A stretch of DNA of 64,000 nt from Adenanthera pavonina (taxonomy: Eukaryota > Streptophyta > Magnoliopsida > Fabales > Fabaceae), in NCBI GenBank assembly GCA_026686845.1, contig JAIVEN010000002.1, positions 38,519,001 through 38,583,000 of the forward strand, read 5' to 3'. The notes below the pieces were generated by a model. It made no database searches and was not told where the DNA came from. It was given only the letters and a program-made list of their open reading frames with translations. Below, one piece after another: positions 35,574 through 46,145 of this stretch (positions are counted from its first letter, which is position 1; each line of letters starts with the position of its first letter). The translations under genes were made by a program, and so were the position numbers.

Positions 35574-35769
35574 TCGCCGGTGCAAGAAAAAGGGGGCGAG
35601 ATAAATTAATGAGGCACAGATAAGGAGTGGCTCATGGAAGGCTTCTAAGCGAGAGGGGCATATGAACGAATCGAATATATGCCAGAATGAGAGGGATCCA
35701 TAGACTGTATATGTATGAAACTATACGGTTAAAGGATAGCTTAAAAGAATTACCTATACCAACAAGGTG

Positions 35770-37198
35770 TGATGGAGAATAGATAATTCTAGATAATGAG
35801 GATTTTAAATAAAATTATTTTATTAAGATACTTTAGATTACAATTTATATTTAATTAGATTTCATAATATCTTTTAGGATTATTAGGATTTGAATTTTAT
35901 TTTTTATTTATTCCTAGAATTTAATTATTTGAATTAGGATTTATCTTTTGTTTAAATTTAAGATAGTTTGAAAAGAGAAATCTTATCTTAAGATTCTAGT
36001 AGGATTAGGATTTGAGCTCTATAAATAACAGCTCCACTACTCATTTGTATTAAGACTTTGATTATTGATTTGAGTTACAATTTCAGTGAATTCCCTCTTT
36101 CCCTCGAGTTCTTCCTTTTCTCCCTCCCTTGAGTTCTTTTCTCTCTCCCTTTTTATTTCTCTCTACCTCTCTACCCATATTCACATCATTTGGTATTTGA
36201 GCCAGGTTCCCTACATGCTCCATGCACATGGATCATGGGATCGATGTCGTCAACCACAAGATTGATTTTCGAGGAATTTTCAACCATAAAATTGACACAT
36301 TGGAAACAAATTTCAACCGTAGATTCGACAGGTTGGAGAAATTATTTAAGGAAATACTATATGAATTGAGGAAGCAACGATTGCAGGAAGTTTCTAAGCA
36401 GCATGAAGATGGAGAATCTCAACATTCTCCAAGGTTTGATGATAAAAGTGATGTTTCTCCAAAGAAAGATGAAAGTTTGAAGGAGGAACAAACATAGAAA
36501 CAATTTCCACAATCTGCCATGCCATTGAGAGCAAAAGCTGTTAAAGAAGAGTATGTTTTCTTCCTATATAATGATCTTCTCCACCAGTATCTCTTCTATT
36601 AGAAGAGATTTCCAGAGTCAAAGAATATTTGGATCTTTGTAGAAAAGTTTCTTTCTTTTCTCAGATCTCATCTTCTGCTATCTTACTTGCTGGAAAGGTT
36701 TCTTAAATCTAGATGCTACATGGAGTTTTAACTCTCTGGAGAAGAGTTTTTTCAAGTGGGAGGAGAATGATGGAGAATGGATAATTCTAGATAATTAGGA
36801 TTTTAAATAAAATTATTTTATTAAGATACTTTAGATTACAATTTATACTTAATTAGACTTCATAATATATTTTAGGATTATTAGGATTTGAATTTTATTT
36901 TTTATTTATTCCTAGAATTTAATTATTTCAATTAGGATTTATCTTTTGTTTAAATTTAAGATAGTTTGAAAAGAGAAATCTTATCTTATGATTCTAGTAG
37001 GGTTAGGATTTGAGCTCTATAAATAAGAGCTCCACTGCTCATTTGTATTAAGACTTTGATTATTGATTTGAGTTATAGTTTCAGTGAACTCTCTGTCTCC
37101 CTCGAGTTTTTCCTTTTCTCCCTCCATTGAGTTCTTTTCTCTCTCCCTTTTTGATTCTCTCTATCTCTCTACTCTACCCCTCTCCCTTGTTCACATTA
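35770..37198 (+). mobile_element. Small non-autonomous LTR retrotransposon (1429 bp)
   Basis: LTRs 35770-36188 (419 bp) and 36768-37198 (431 bp) start TGATGGAGAATxG and end TTCACATCA / TTCACATTA. The primer site TGGTATTTGAGCC is at 36191-36203; the polypurine tract AAGTGGGAGGAGAA precedes the 3' LTR. The target duplication AGGTG is perfect at 35765-35769 and 37199-37203. It has no pol; the 580-bp interior holds one short coiled-coil ORF. In size it is between TRIMs and LARDs and must be mobilised by another element's enzymes. Confidence 0.9.
36222..36497 (+). CDS. Short coiled-coil ORF inside the non-autonomous LTR element
   Basis: An open frame of 91 codons starting MHMDHGIDVVNHKIDF, 34 bases after the LTR end. 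The middle (DTLETNFNRRFDRLEKLFKE) has the heptad look of a coiled coil; the C-terminus is charged (KSDVSPKKDESLKEEQT). The reading continues past the TAG at 36495 (KQFPQSAMPLRAKAVKEEYV), so it may be the N-terminus of a longer gag-like protein. The location just after a primer site is where gag would be. There is no zinc knuckle. Function is not known. Confidence 0.45.
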   Translation: MHMDHGIDVVNHKIDFRGIFNHKIDTLETNFNRRFDRLEKLFKEILYELRKQRLQEVSKQHEDGESQHSPRFDDKSDVSPKKDESLKEEQT

Positions 37199-37222
37199 AG
37201 GTGCACTTACATTTTCGGTAGC

Positions 37223-37305
37223 CTATCCCTTAAGAACTCTCCAGTTAAGCGTGCTTGACCTGAAACAATTCTGAGATGAGTGACCTACTCTGAAGGAGTT
37301 GTGTG
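37223..37305 (+). repeat. 5S rRNA-like segment in the Copia-3 3' untranslated region
   Basis: AGTTAAGCGTGCTTG at 37243-37257 is identical to the box A region of plant 5S rRNA; 17 bases later AGATGAGTGACCTACT (37275-37290) resembles the IE/box C region GGATGGGTGACCTCCT. The 17-base gap equals that of the true 5S gene. GAACTC before it and CTATCCCTTA further up also fit. It is only the 3' two thirds of a 5S gene and diverged, so it is not a functional rRNA gene. Confidence 0.65.
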
Positions 37306-37973
37306 AGTGAGGATAAAGCATACTGAAAAGGCTTGTGTTAGTTTGTGGGGATAGTTGTCAATCTCGAATAGCAGCCAAACGTTACAAGGACTCAATAAAG
37401 AATTGGTTGACAAAACATCCAGAGGAATGAGATTGAAACCCGTAAACATCAATCACCAATAATGGAAACCTAATCTTTAACTAGACCAAATTTGGTTTAA
37501 AGGTTCAATGGGTAATAACAAGCTACTAATAAGTGATTGAGCACTAGAGTAGACATTTAACTATTCCATGACTAGTGCATATAAAAAGAACTTAAGTGTT
37601 TAGAGTGAGTTAAACTCTTAATAGATTCAACGACGCCTAATCAATTAAGGCTTAATGGAAATCCACCTATATGAACATAAGAAGTGGTGCCGCTTCTTAC
37701 AAAAATTCAAGGGTAATTCTTGAAATATTCATGAAAAGTCTAGGATGAGCAGATGACCATAAAAGTGTGAGAAGTTTATGTAGAATGAAATCGATATAAG
37801 AATTTGTGTGTAGTAGTTCCGGTACTAACACTAAAGTTGTGGTTTAATGCAATTAAGCAACTATTAACTTGTTAATACTTTGAAATACTTACACTATTAA
37901 TAGGTTCAAGTCAAGAGACACTTGTTATTATGCATATTCTTATGAGTTATAGAGAATATTTAGTTTTTCAAAC

Positions 37974-37985
37974 TAAGTGGGGGAC
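37974..37985 (+). promoter_or_regulatory. Copia-3 polypurine tract
   Basis: AAGTGGGGGAC lies directly before the 3' LTR start TGTTAGAG. Confidence 0.75.
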
Positions 37986-38432
37986 TGTTAGAGATAGTTT
38001 GAAAAACTTAAATCCCACATTGGATGGGAGTAAGACTTATGAAGTGTATGTAAAAAAGAGAAAACAAAGCATGATAAAATAATTATAGAAGGAAAAAGGT
38101 TAAGTAGATCTAAATATTATTTATTTAATATTTAAAATACTTAGCACTTAGCACTTGGAACGTTGTAATCGTTGGATTGATCTAACGTTGAAAATCTGGT
38201 CTGGTATAAATTTGAGATTAATATATTTAATTAATTATTTTTCAGAAATGAAATTTTCAAATGATAACATTCTGAAATGACACATTAATATTCTAAAATA
38301 ACATGTTTTTTGACATTCTTTTTGCTAACAACGTTTCAATTACAACATTTAGAAACGGATTGGTTGATCAACAACTTTTCAATTTTTCACTATTATAAAA
38401 GGGTCAGACCAGAGACTAAAAGTATCCCTTAC
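37986..38432 (+). repeat. Copia-3 3' LTR, left block
   Basis: It aligns with 31734-~32106 of the 5' LTR and includes the 72 bp missing there. It ends at CTTAC (38428-38432), the target site of SIRE-2. Confidence 0.88.
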
Positions 38433-40156
38433 TGTTGAATCAAGAGTTTTGATGATTCCAAACCAATACTCAAGAGCTTGGATTGAAGATATCAAAGGAG
38501 ATCAAAGTTATTTCAAGTGAAGATTTTGAGTATTTGCTGTTAGATCTTTTGTAGGATCTTTAGTTTTTGTTTTGATTGGGTAAAAGATTTTGATTTGAGA
38601 AAAAGATGTTTTCAAACCTTGATTTGAAATTAAATCTTTACTTATTTGAAAAATACTCACAAACAGACGAAGTTTGAAAGTTTAAACTGAACTGTTAGGT
38701 TGGAAATTCGAACTTTGCCTTTGGAAATTCGAATTTCGAGCTAAAACTGAATAAGTCTAAAGAGATGTCTCTCTGTCAGACGAATTTTGGTCATTCAAAA
38801 TTCAAATTTTCATCAAGTCTAAAAGAAGCCTTTTTAGTGACAGACGAACTTCACAGTTTCAAAATTTGAATTTCAGACAAAATGCAATTTGTGAAAACCA
38901 AAGAAATTCGTCTGAAACTATGTTAAAGTTCATCTGAAATCAAGAAGAAATTGAGTTTGAAAAATGCTCTCTGACAAACGAACTTTGACTTTGCAACATT
39001 CGAATTTTCATATAAGTATGAAAGGAGCTTCTTTGAGACAGACGAATTTCACTCTTTCAAAATTCGAATTTCAGACAAAACACAACTTGAGAAAACAGAA
39101 GAAATTCGTCTGAAACAATGTTAAAGTTCATCTGAGATCAAGAATAAATTAAGTTTCAAAACTGGTCTCTGACAGGGGAATTTCACTCTGTCAAAATTCG
39201 AATTTCGAAGAAAGTTATCTACTGTGCCTATTTGAACGTTCAATGGACAGACGAATTTTGGGCATCCAAAATTTGAATTTTGAGGGTACTGTAGAAAATT
39301 GAAAACACTGTTCACGATTTACAGAAAAACTTTCTTCTTGAAAATTCGTATGTCACATTGTGAAAATGTTTTATAAGTTTCAAAATTCGAATTTTACTCT
39401 ATGGACAGAGGAACTTCGTATTTTAACATTGGAAGCTTTAACCTTCGGTTCCTTTGAAATTCGTCTATTGACCAACCAAAATTCGAATGTCAGTGTGTCA
39501 GAAACATTAAATACGGTTGGTAAACGGATAGTTTTTCAGAGTAACCGTTGGATAACTTCCCCAATGGATAGATTTAGTCTCTAACGGATATTTGAGAACT
39601 AAAACTATAAATATAACATCATTTGAAGTTATGGGTAACGAATCAAACTTGTATATACTGAATTTCTGCTGAATCTTCTTCTCAAAAGCTTTTACCCTCT
39701 CAACTTCATTATCTGTACTTTAACCTTCATATCTACTCTATTCAAGAGAGTTATACATTTGTAAACAATCTACTCTTCATCTGGAAGAAAGATTTACTTG
39801 TGAGGAGAATTCACAAGGAGATTGGGAAGCACATAGAGAAAGTGCTTAGAAAGTTTGAGAGAGCTCAGGAACAGAGCATACTCGTGTACTGTGGCATTAG
39901 CAAGAAGCCCGTTGAAATTCTTGCTGTATAGTGGATAAATCTTAAGAGTTGTCTTGGGGACTGGACGTAGGTCAAGTAGATAGACCGAACCAGGATAAAT
40001 CACTGAGTCTTCTTCTCCTTATCCTTACTTATCAGCTTACTCTGTTTTACTCATTATTTTCATTACACTGTGATATCTTCACCCACTTCACTTTGTGCAG
40101 AAAAATTTCAATCTTCCCAATTCACCCCCCCTCTTGGGAAGTGAGCCTTGCTAACA
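38433..40156 (+). repeat. SIRE-2 5' LTR (1724 bp)
   Basis: It starts TGTTGAATCAAG and ends TTGCTAACA. It has an array of CAGACGAA/AATTCGAATT units from 38660 to 39490, the AACGG cluster at 39514-39592 and TATAAATA at 39606-39613. Confidence 0.93.
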
Positions 40157-40158
40157 AG

Positions 40159-40170
40159 TGGTATCAGAGC
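40159..40170 (+). promoter_or_regulatory. SIRE-2 primer binding site
   Basis: TGGTATCAGAGC two bases after the LTR, the exact initiator-Met tRNA complement, at the same spacing as in SIRE-1. Confidence 0.92.
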
Positions 40171-40211
40171 CCAGATTCCCATTCAAAGGATTTTACAGTC
40201 CGGGAACAAAG

Positions 40212-42011
40212 ATGGCTGGCTTTGGAGAGAGTATACTTCCTGAAGGGAACAACACTAACAGACCACCAGGCTTCAGTGGAGAGCATTATGGGTACTGGAA
40301 GATGAGGATGCAGATCTACCTCCAATCAATTGATCTTGACATCTGGTCAGTCATTGATAAAGGAGATTTTGTCCCAATGGCTTTAACTGAAGATGGAAGA
40401 TACAAAGAGAAGCTGGAAGCAGAGTGGAATGATGAAGACAGAAGGAGAGTCCTACTGAATTTCAAAGCAAAGCATTGTTTAGTCAGTGCCCTGAACCAGG
40501 ATGAATTCTACAGAGTCTCGCAATGCACTACTGCAAAAGGAATATGGGATACTCTGCAGATTGCACATGAAGGAACATCTGGAGTTAGGGAGAACAGACT
40601 GAACACATGCATTGGGGAGTATGAAAGCTTCAGAATGGCTGAAGGAGAGACTGTAAAGGAGCTCCAAAAGAGATTTACTCTCATTGTGAATCAACTGAAG
40701 AGCCTGGGAAAGGAATACACTCAGTCTGAGAAAGTAAGAAAGATACTCAGAGCTCTCCCTCTGGAATGGAAGCCCAAGGTGACAGCAATAGAAGAAGCCA
40801 GAGGAGAATCAATGGCCTCTGTCACAGCTCTCTTTGGCAGCCTTGAAGAGTATGAAGGAAAAATCAAAGCTCTCAAGGAAGCTGGGCTGGACAGAAAAAA
40901 GAAAGGCCTTACCCTCAAAGCTGCTGATGAAAAGGAAGAAGAATCTGACGAAGAGGATGAGCTGGATGAGGAAACTCTGGCTATGATGGTCAAAAAATTT
41001 GGAAGATTCTACAACAAGAAGAAGAACAAGAGATTCTTCAAGAAGGGAGCTGCTGGAGAAAGCAAGAAAGAGGCAAAAGAACCTGTGACTTGCTATGAGT
41101 GCAAGAAGCAGGGACACATAAAGTAGGACTGCCGCTAATTCCTCAAGAAGCAAGAAAAAGAAAAGAAAGTTGCTGACAAAGGGAAGAAGAAGAAAGCCTA
41201 CATCTCATCCATATGGGGCAACAGCTCAGATGAGGAAGAAGAAGATGAAGATGAGATTGCCAACATTTGTCTGATGGCACTTGCTTCTGAAGAAGCCATA
41301 CCCTCAGGCAGCAATGATCAGGAAGAAGAGGTATATGAATCTGAACCTTCCTATTCTGAATTGCTGGATGCATTTCATGAGCTTCATGATGATTTCATTA
41401 AAGTTGCTAAAGAACTAAAACTGGCAAAGAAGAAGATAAATAAGCTGGAATCTCAAAGCACAATCTCTGAAATTACTTCTTTACCTACTACTGAATCTGT
41501 TTGCTGTACTTCATGCACTGAACTTAGGCAAACTAATGATTACTTAGTTAAAAGCATGTCTAGGCTCACTAGAGGTAAAGATATGTTGTTTGCCTTGATG
41601 GGGAGCCAAAGAATATCACAAGAAAAAGCTGGTCTTGGCTATGATCCATATGCTGTCAAGGAAAAGATTAGGAAGAAAAACCAGAATGCATATATGAGAC
41701 ATTTTGTGCATGCTGAGAGCATTAAAAAGAAAAATAATGTATCACCTCACATTGAAACATATGACCAACCAAGGCATGCTAGACAAAAGTATTATCTACA
41801 TTGTTTTCTTCCTACTTCTCAATCTAGCAGTCCTTTCACTACCTGTCATTTCTGCAACAAAAAGGGACACATTTCCAGTTCCTGTATTTTAAAGAAAAAT
41901 GGACTTAGCAGGAAAGTTGAATGGGTTCCCAAAGTTGCATCTGCATCTAGGGAAAGATCTACTAACCAAAAAGGACCCAAGCAAATTTGGGTACCTAAAA
42001 AGAAAACATGA
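40212..42011 (+). pseudogene. SIRE-2 gag, two stops
   Basis: The ATG at 40212 (MAGFGESILPEGNN) opens a frame of ~600 codons that ends TGA at 42009-42011. It has the same layout as SIRE-1 gag: UBN2-type domain (~10-215), linker with an acidic tract (EKEEESDEEDELDEE), zinc knuckle 1 (CYECKKQGHIK, stop, DC) near 41090-41132, a coiled coil (LKLAKKKINKLESQ) and zinc knuckle 2 (CHFCNKKGHISSSC). The only breaks are TAG at 41124-41126 inside knuckle 1, shared with SIRE-1, and TAA at 41136-41138 where SIRE-1 has CAA. Everything else is open. Confidence 0.9.
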
Positions 42012-45000
42012 ATATTGACTTGCAGGTCTGTCTTAAAGCTAAGAAAAGCAACAAATGGTATATGGACAGTGCCTGCTCAAGCCACATGACTGGTGATAAG
42101 GAGAAGTTCATCACCCTTAGAGACAAGAAAGGAGGAAAGGTGACATTTGGAGGTGATCAATATGGCAAAATCGTTGGCATTGGCATTGTGGGGAAAAATC
42201 CAGAAACATCCATTGAAGAGGTGCTGTTTGTAATTGGCCTCAACCACAATTTGCTGAGCGTGAGTCAGACCTATGATAGAGGAAACTGGGTGCTGTTTGA
42301 CTCAAAGTTTTGCCTGGTCATCAGAAAAAGTGATCACAAAGTAATCCTAAAAGCTCAAAGGGATGGTAACTGTTATACTATTGATCTTGATGAACTTCCT
42401 CCCTTGGATTCTGTGTGCTTAATTAGTCAAAATAACGATAGTTGGTTATAGCATAGGAGATTAGCTCATGTTAATATGAATCAATTGTCTAAACTGGTTA
42501 AAAATGAGCTGGTTACTGGTTTGCCGAAAATATCTTTTGAAAAGGATAAAGAATGTGATGCATGCTTAAAAGGAAAACAAATTAAATCATCCTTCAAATC
42601 TAAAAACATAGTTACCATAACTAGACCACTTGAGTTGCTGCATATGGACTTAATTGGACCTTCTAGGATAAAGAGTCTTGGTGGTAATCTGTATGTGCTT
42701 GTAATTGTAGATGATTATTCTAGATTCACTTGGACATTATTTCTTTCCTCTAAAAGTGATACCTTTGATGCATTTGTAACCTTAGCTAAGAAAGTGCAAA
42801 ATGAGAAAGGTATTTCTATTGTGTCTATCAGGTCAGATCATGGAGGAGAGTTTGAAAATGCACACTTCCTGGAATACTGTAATGAGCATGGAATTGTCCA
42901 CAACTTCTCAGCACCAAGGACTCCTCAACAAAATGGAGTAGTAGAAAGGAAGAACAGAACTATTGGAGAAATGGCCAGAGCTATGCTGAATGAGAAGGAA
43001 CTTTCTCAAGTGTTTTGGGCTGATGCAGTGAACACAGCAAGTTACATCATCAATAGAGCCTACATCAGACCCATCCTTGGAAAGACTCCATACGAGTTGT
43101 ACAAGGGGAGAAAGCCAAATCTGTCCCATCTCCATGTGTTCAGATGCAAATGCTTCATTCACAACAATGGAAAAGAAAATCTGAGTAAGTTTGATGCCAA
43201 ATCCGATGAAGGTATATTTCTAGGCTATTCTAGTAGGAGTAAGGCATATAGAGTTTATAATAAAAGATCAAATGTGGTAGAAGAATCTGTGCATGTGGTT
43301 TTCATTGAAAATGAAACTGTTTCAAAACATGTTACCAATGAGGATGATCTTGCTTTCAACTTTGAAAAACTGGGCATTTCTGATAAAAGTAAAACTGAAC
43401 CTCCAAAGATATCTGAATCTGTTAACATAGAGGAAGATATCCAAGAGCAAGAGTTTGATGAAGAAAACAATGAAGAAACATCTCAAGAACTCCCCAGAGC
43501 TTGGAGATATCAAAGGAATCATCCTGTTGATCAAGTAATAGGAGATGTTCAAGAGAGAGTCAAAACCAGAAAACAGTTAAGGGATCAAATGCTAAACTGT
43601 GCTTTCATTTCACAAATTGAACCTAAATGCACTGAGGAAGCCTTAACTGATGATTACTGGATTTTGGCTATGCAAGATGAACTAAATCAGTTTGAAAGAA
43701 ATCAAGTTTGGGATTTAGTACCAAGGGCCAAAAATCATCCTGTTATTGGTACCAAATGGGTTTTCAAAAATAAACTTGATGAATCTGGAACAATAATCAG
43801 AAATAAAGCTAGATTGGTTGCTAAAGGGTATAATCAGGAAGAAGGTATTGATTTTGAAGAAACCTTTGCACCAGTAACTAGATTAGAAGCTATAAGAATA
43901 TTGCTAGCATATGCATGCATGAAAAACATTTTATTATATCAAATGGATGTAAAGAGTGCCTTTCTAAATGGATATATCATGGAAGAGATTTATGTAGATC
44001 AACCTCCAGGTTTTGAGGATTCTACAAAACCAAACCATGTTTATAAACTGAAGAAAGCTCTTTATGGTTTAAAGCAAGCCCCTAGAGCATGGTATGAGAG
44101 ACTGAGCAATTTTCTAAGTGAAAAAGGATTCAAAAGAGGCAAAGTTGACACAACCTTATTCACCAAGAAAGAAAATAAAGATTTACTCATTGTCCAAATC
44201 TATGTTGATGATATCATATTCGGTGCTACTAATGAGTCTCTTTGCAAGAAATTTTCTGAGTTAATGCAGGGAGAATTCGAGATGTCAATGATGGGAGAAC
44301 TCAACTTCTTCCTTGGACTGCAAATCAGACAGCTTGGTGATGGTATCTTTCTCAGTCAATCCAAGTATCTAAAGTAGTTGCTAAAGAAGTTTGGAATGGA
44401 GAATGCCAAGCTAATGGGAACACCTATGGCTATTGCAACCAAACTGGACATGGATGACAATGGGAAGATGTTTGACATCACTCAGTACAGAAGAATGATT
44501 GGATCCCTATTGTACTTAACTGCCAGCAGACCTGATATTATGTTCAGTGTCTGTATGTGTGCAAGATTTCAATCATGCCCCAAAGAGACCCATGCAACAG
44601 CTGTGAAAAGAATTTTCAGATATCTTATTGGAACATCACAGATGGGTCTTTGGTATCCAAAAGGCAATGGAGAAGATCTCAAAGGATACACTGATGCTGA
44701 TTTTGCAGGATCCAAAACTAACAGAAAAAGTACAAGTGGAACTTGTCAGTTTCTTGGAGGATCCCTGGTCTCATGGTTCAGCAAAAAGCAAAACAGTGTG
44801 GCCCTATCCACTGCAGAAGCTGAGTATGTTGCAGCTGAAAGCTGTTGTGCCCAAGTCATCTAGATGAAGCAGCAGCTTGAGGATCTTGAGGTTAAAATGA
44901 AAGAGATACCAATCATGTGTGATAACCAAAGTGCCATAAATATCACCAAGAATCCTGTCATGCATTCAAGGACAAAACATATTGAAGTTAGACACAATTT

Positions 45001-45150
45001 CATCAGGGATCACATTTTGAAAGGAGAAGTTAAACTGGAGTACATCCCAACAGAGGATCAAATTGCTAATATACTCACAAAACCTCTATCAGAAGACAGG
45101 CATTGCAAAATAAGGAGAGAATTGGGAATGTAAATCCCAATGAACTGTAA
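42008..45150 (+). pseudogene. SIRE-2 pol, three TAG stops and a terminal frameshift
   Basis: It starts at ATG 42008, which overlaps the gag stop as ATGA, in the -1 frame. All copia domains are present: protease (WYMDSACSSHMTGDKEKF), zinc site (HRRLAHVNMNQL ... CDACLKGKQ), integrase (LLHMDLIGPSR, RSDHGGEFEN, VVERKNRT), a 633-codon open block from 42476 to 44377 running into RT (QMDVKSAFLNGYI, LYGLKQAPRAWYE, YVDDIIFG near 44197), and RNase H (GYTDADFAGSK, LSTAEAEYVAA, MCDNQSAINI). Breaks: TAG at 42449 and 44861 where Trp is expected, TAG at 44375, and a 1-nt deletion near 45131. The expected end is TAA at 45148-45150. Confidence 0.93.
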
Positions 45151-45239
45151 GTTATTCCTGTGTAATTCCAATTTTAAAATGTTCAATATTAAAATTAATT
45201 CTAACTTGAGCATCGGAGTATGTTTAATTTTAGTTGCAG
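45147..45239 (+). other. Intron-like segment at the SIRE-2 pol stop (93 nt)
   Basis: GTAAGT at the pol stop, TTCTAAC near 45209, TTGCAG at the end; same length and motifs as 24617-24709 in SIRE-1. Confidence 0.4.
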
Positions 45240-45419
45240 GTGCTCCTTGTGAGAATCAATGGCTGAAAGTTTGAAAAATTGAAGCACTACAGAGTGGAAC
45301 AACCAGAAAGTGAAGTAAATAACAAAAATCCTAAGGTCTGGATCCATTCTGTAAGTTATTAATGATGATGCTTGTATTTTAAATGTTGTTAAACGTATTT
45401 TGCTTCATAAACTGTGTTT

Positions 45420-45975
45420 TTGTATTGGTCAACACGGTCAACATTCAAATTTTAAGTGACCAACAGACGAACTTCGACCTGTTATACTTTGGAACAGTTC
45501 TCACTGATGCCTCGAAATTCGTCTGTTGAATAATGGAAGTTCGAATTTTCAAGAAAAAAAATTTTCAAAATTATGTTTGTCCATCACTGTTATACGAATT
45601 ATCACTTATTAACATACGACTATTGGACAACCTTTACAAGAGCTGAAAAATTCAAATTTTCAGTTCAAAATTCATCTATTGAATCATGTTCTTCATGTTG
45701 AATGCTTGAAAAATGAAGTTCTGCATGCTAAATTCGTCTATTGGTTGAAATTTTGATTGTTGATATTGTTTTCCCTTCAACATTCGAACCTTGTTGAAAC
45801 AAAATTCGTCTGTTGTGCTTGTTCTGCTTGATCCAAGCCTCTGTCAGACGAACTTTCAGATGAAAATTCGTCTGTCAGTAAGCTTTGCTGAACGGTTTAA
45901 CTTGTAACTGCCCGAAGTTCAAATTTTGACCCCTCAAAATTCGTCTGTCAGACGGTTACATACGTTAAAATCGAC
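45420..45975 (+). repeat. Hairpin-unit array in the pol-ORF3 spacer of SIRE-2
   Basis: It contains CAACAGACGAACTTCGA at 45461-45477 and its inverted partner at 45512-45528 (16 of 17 bases pair), plus single units at 45590-45745, 45800-45870 and 45915-45955. It is non-coding. A short leader follows with several CCGTCA/GACGGTTTT boxes before ORF3. Confidence 0.75.
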
Positions 45976-46145
45976 GGTTTTCTCTTGAACAGACCAGCCC
46001 TATTTGTAACTCCTCCGAGTCTGTTCTGATTCTCTCTTCAATCCTTTTAACTCCTGTCCAAAAACCGTCATTCTTCACCGTTTAAACTTCCATTCGCATC
46101 CCATAAACCTATTCTCAGCCACATTCTGCATCATTCAACCGAGAA

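Noticed and set aside
37223..37305. A functional 5S rRNA gene
   Set aside because: Only the 3' part is similar, with many changes outside the core boxes and no T-run terminator at the right distance.
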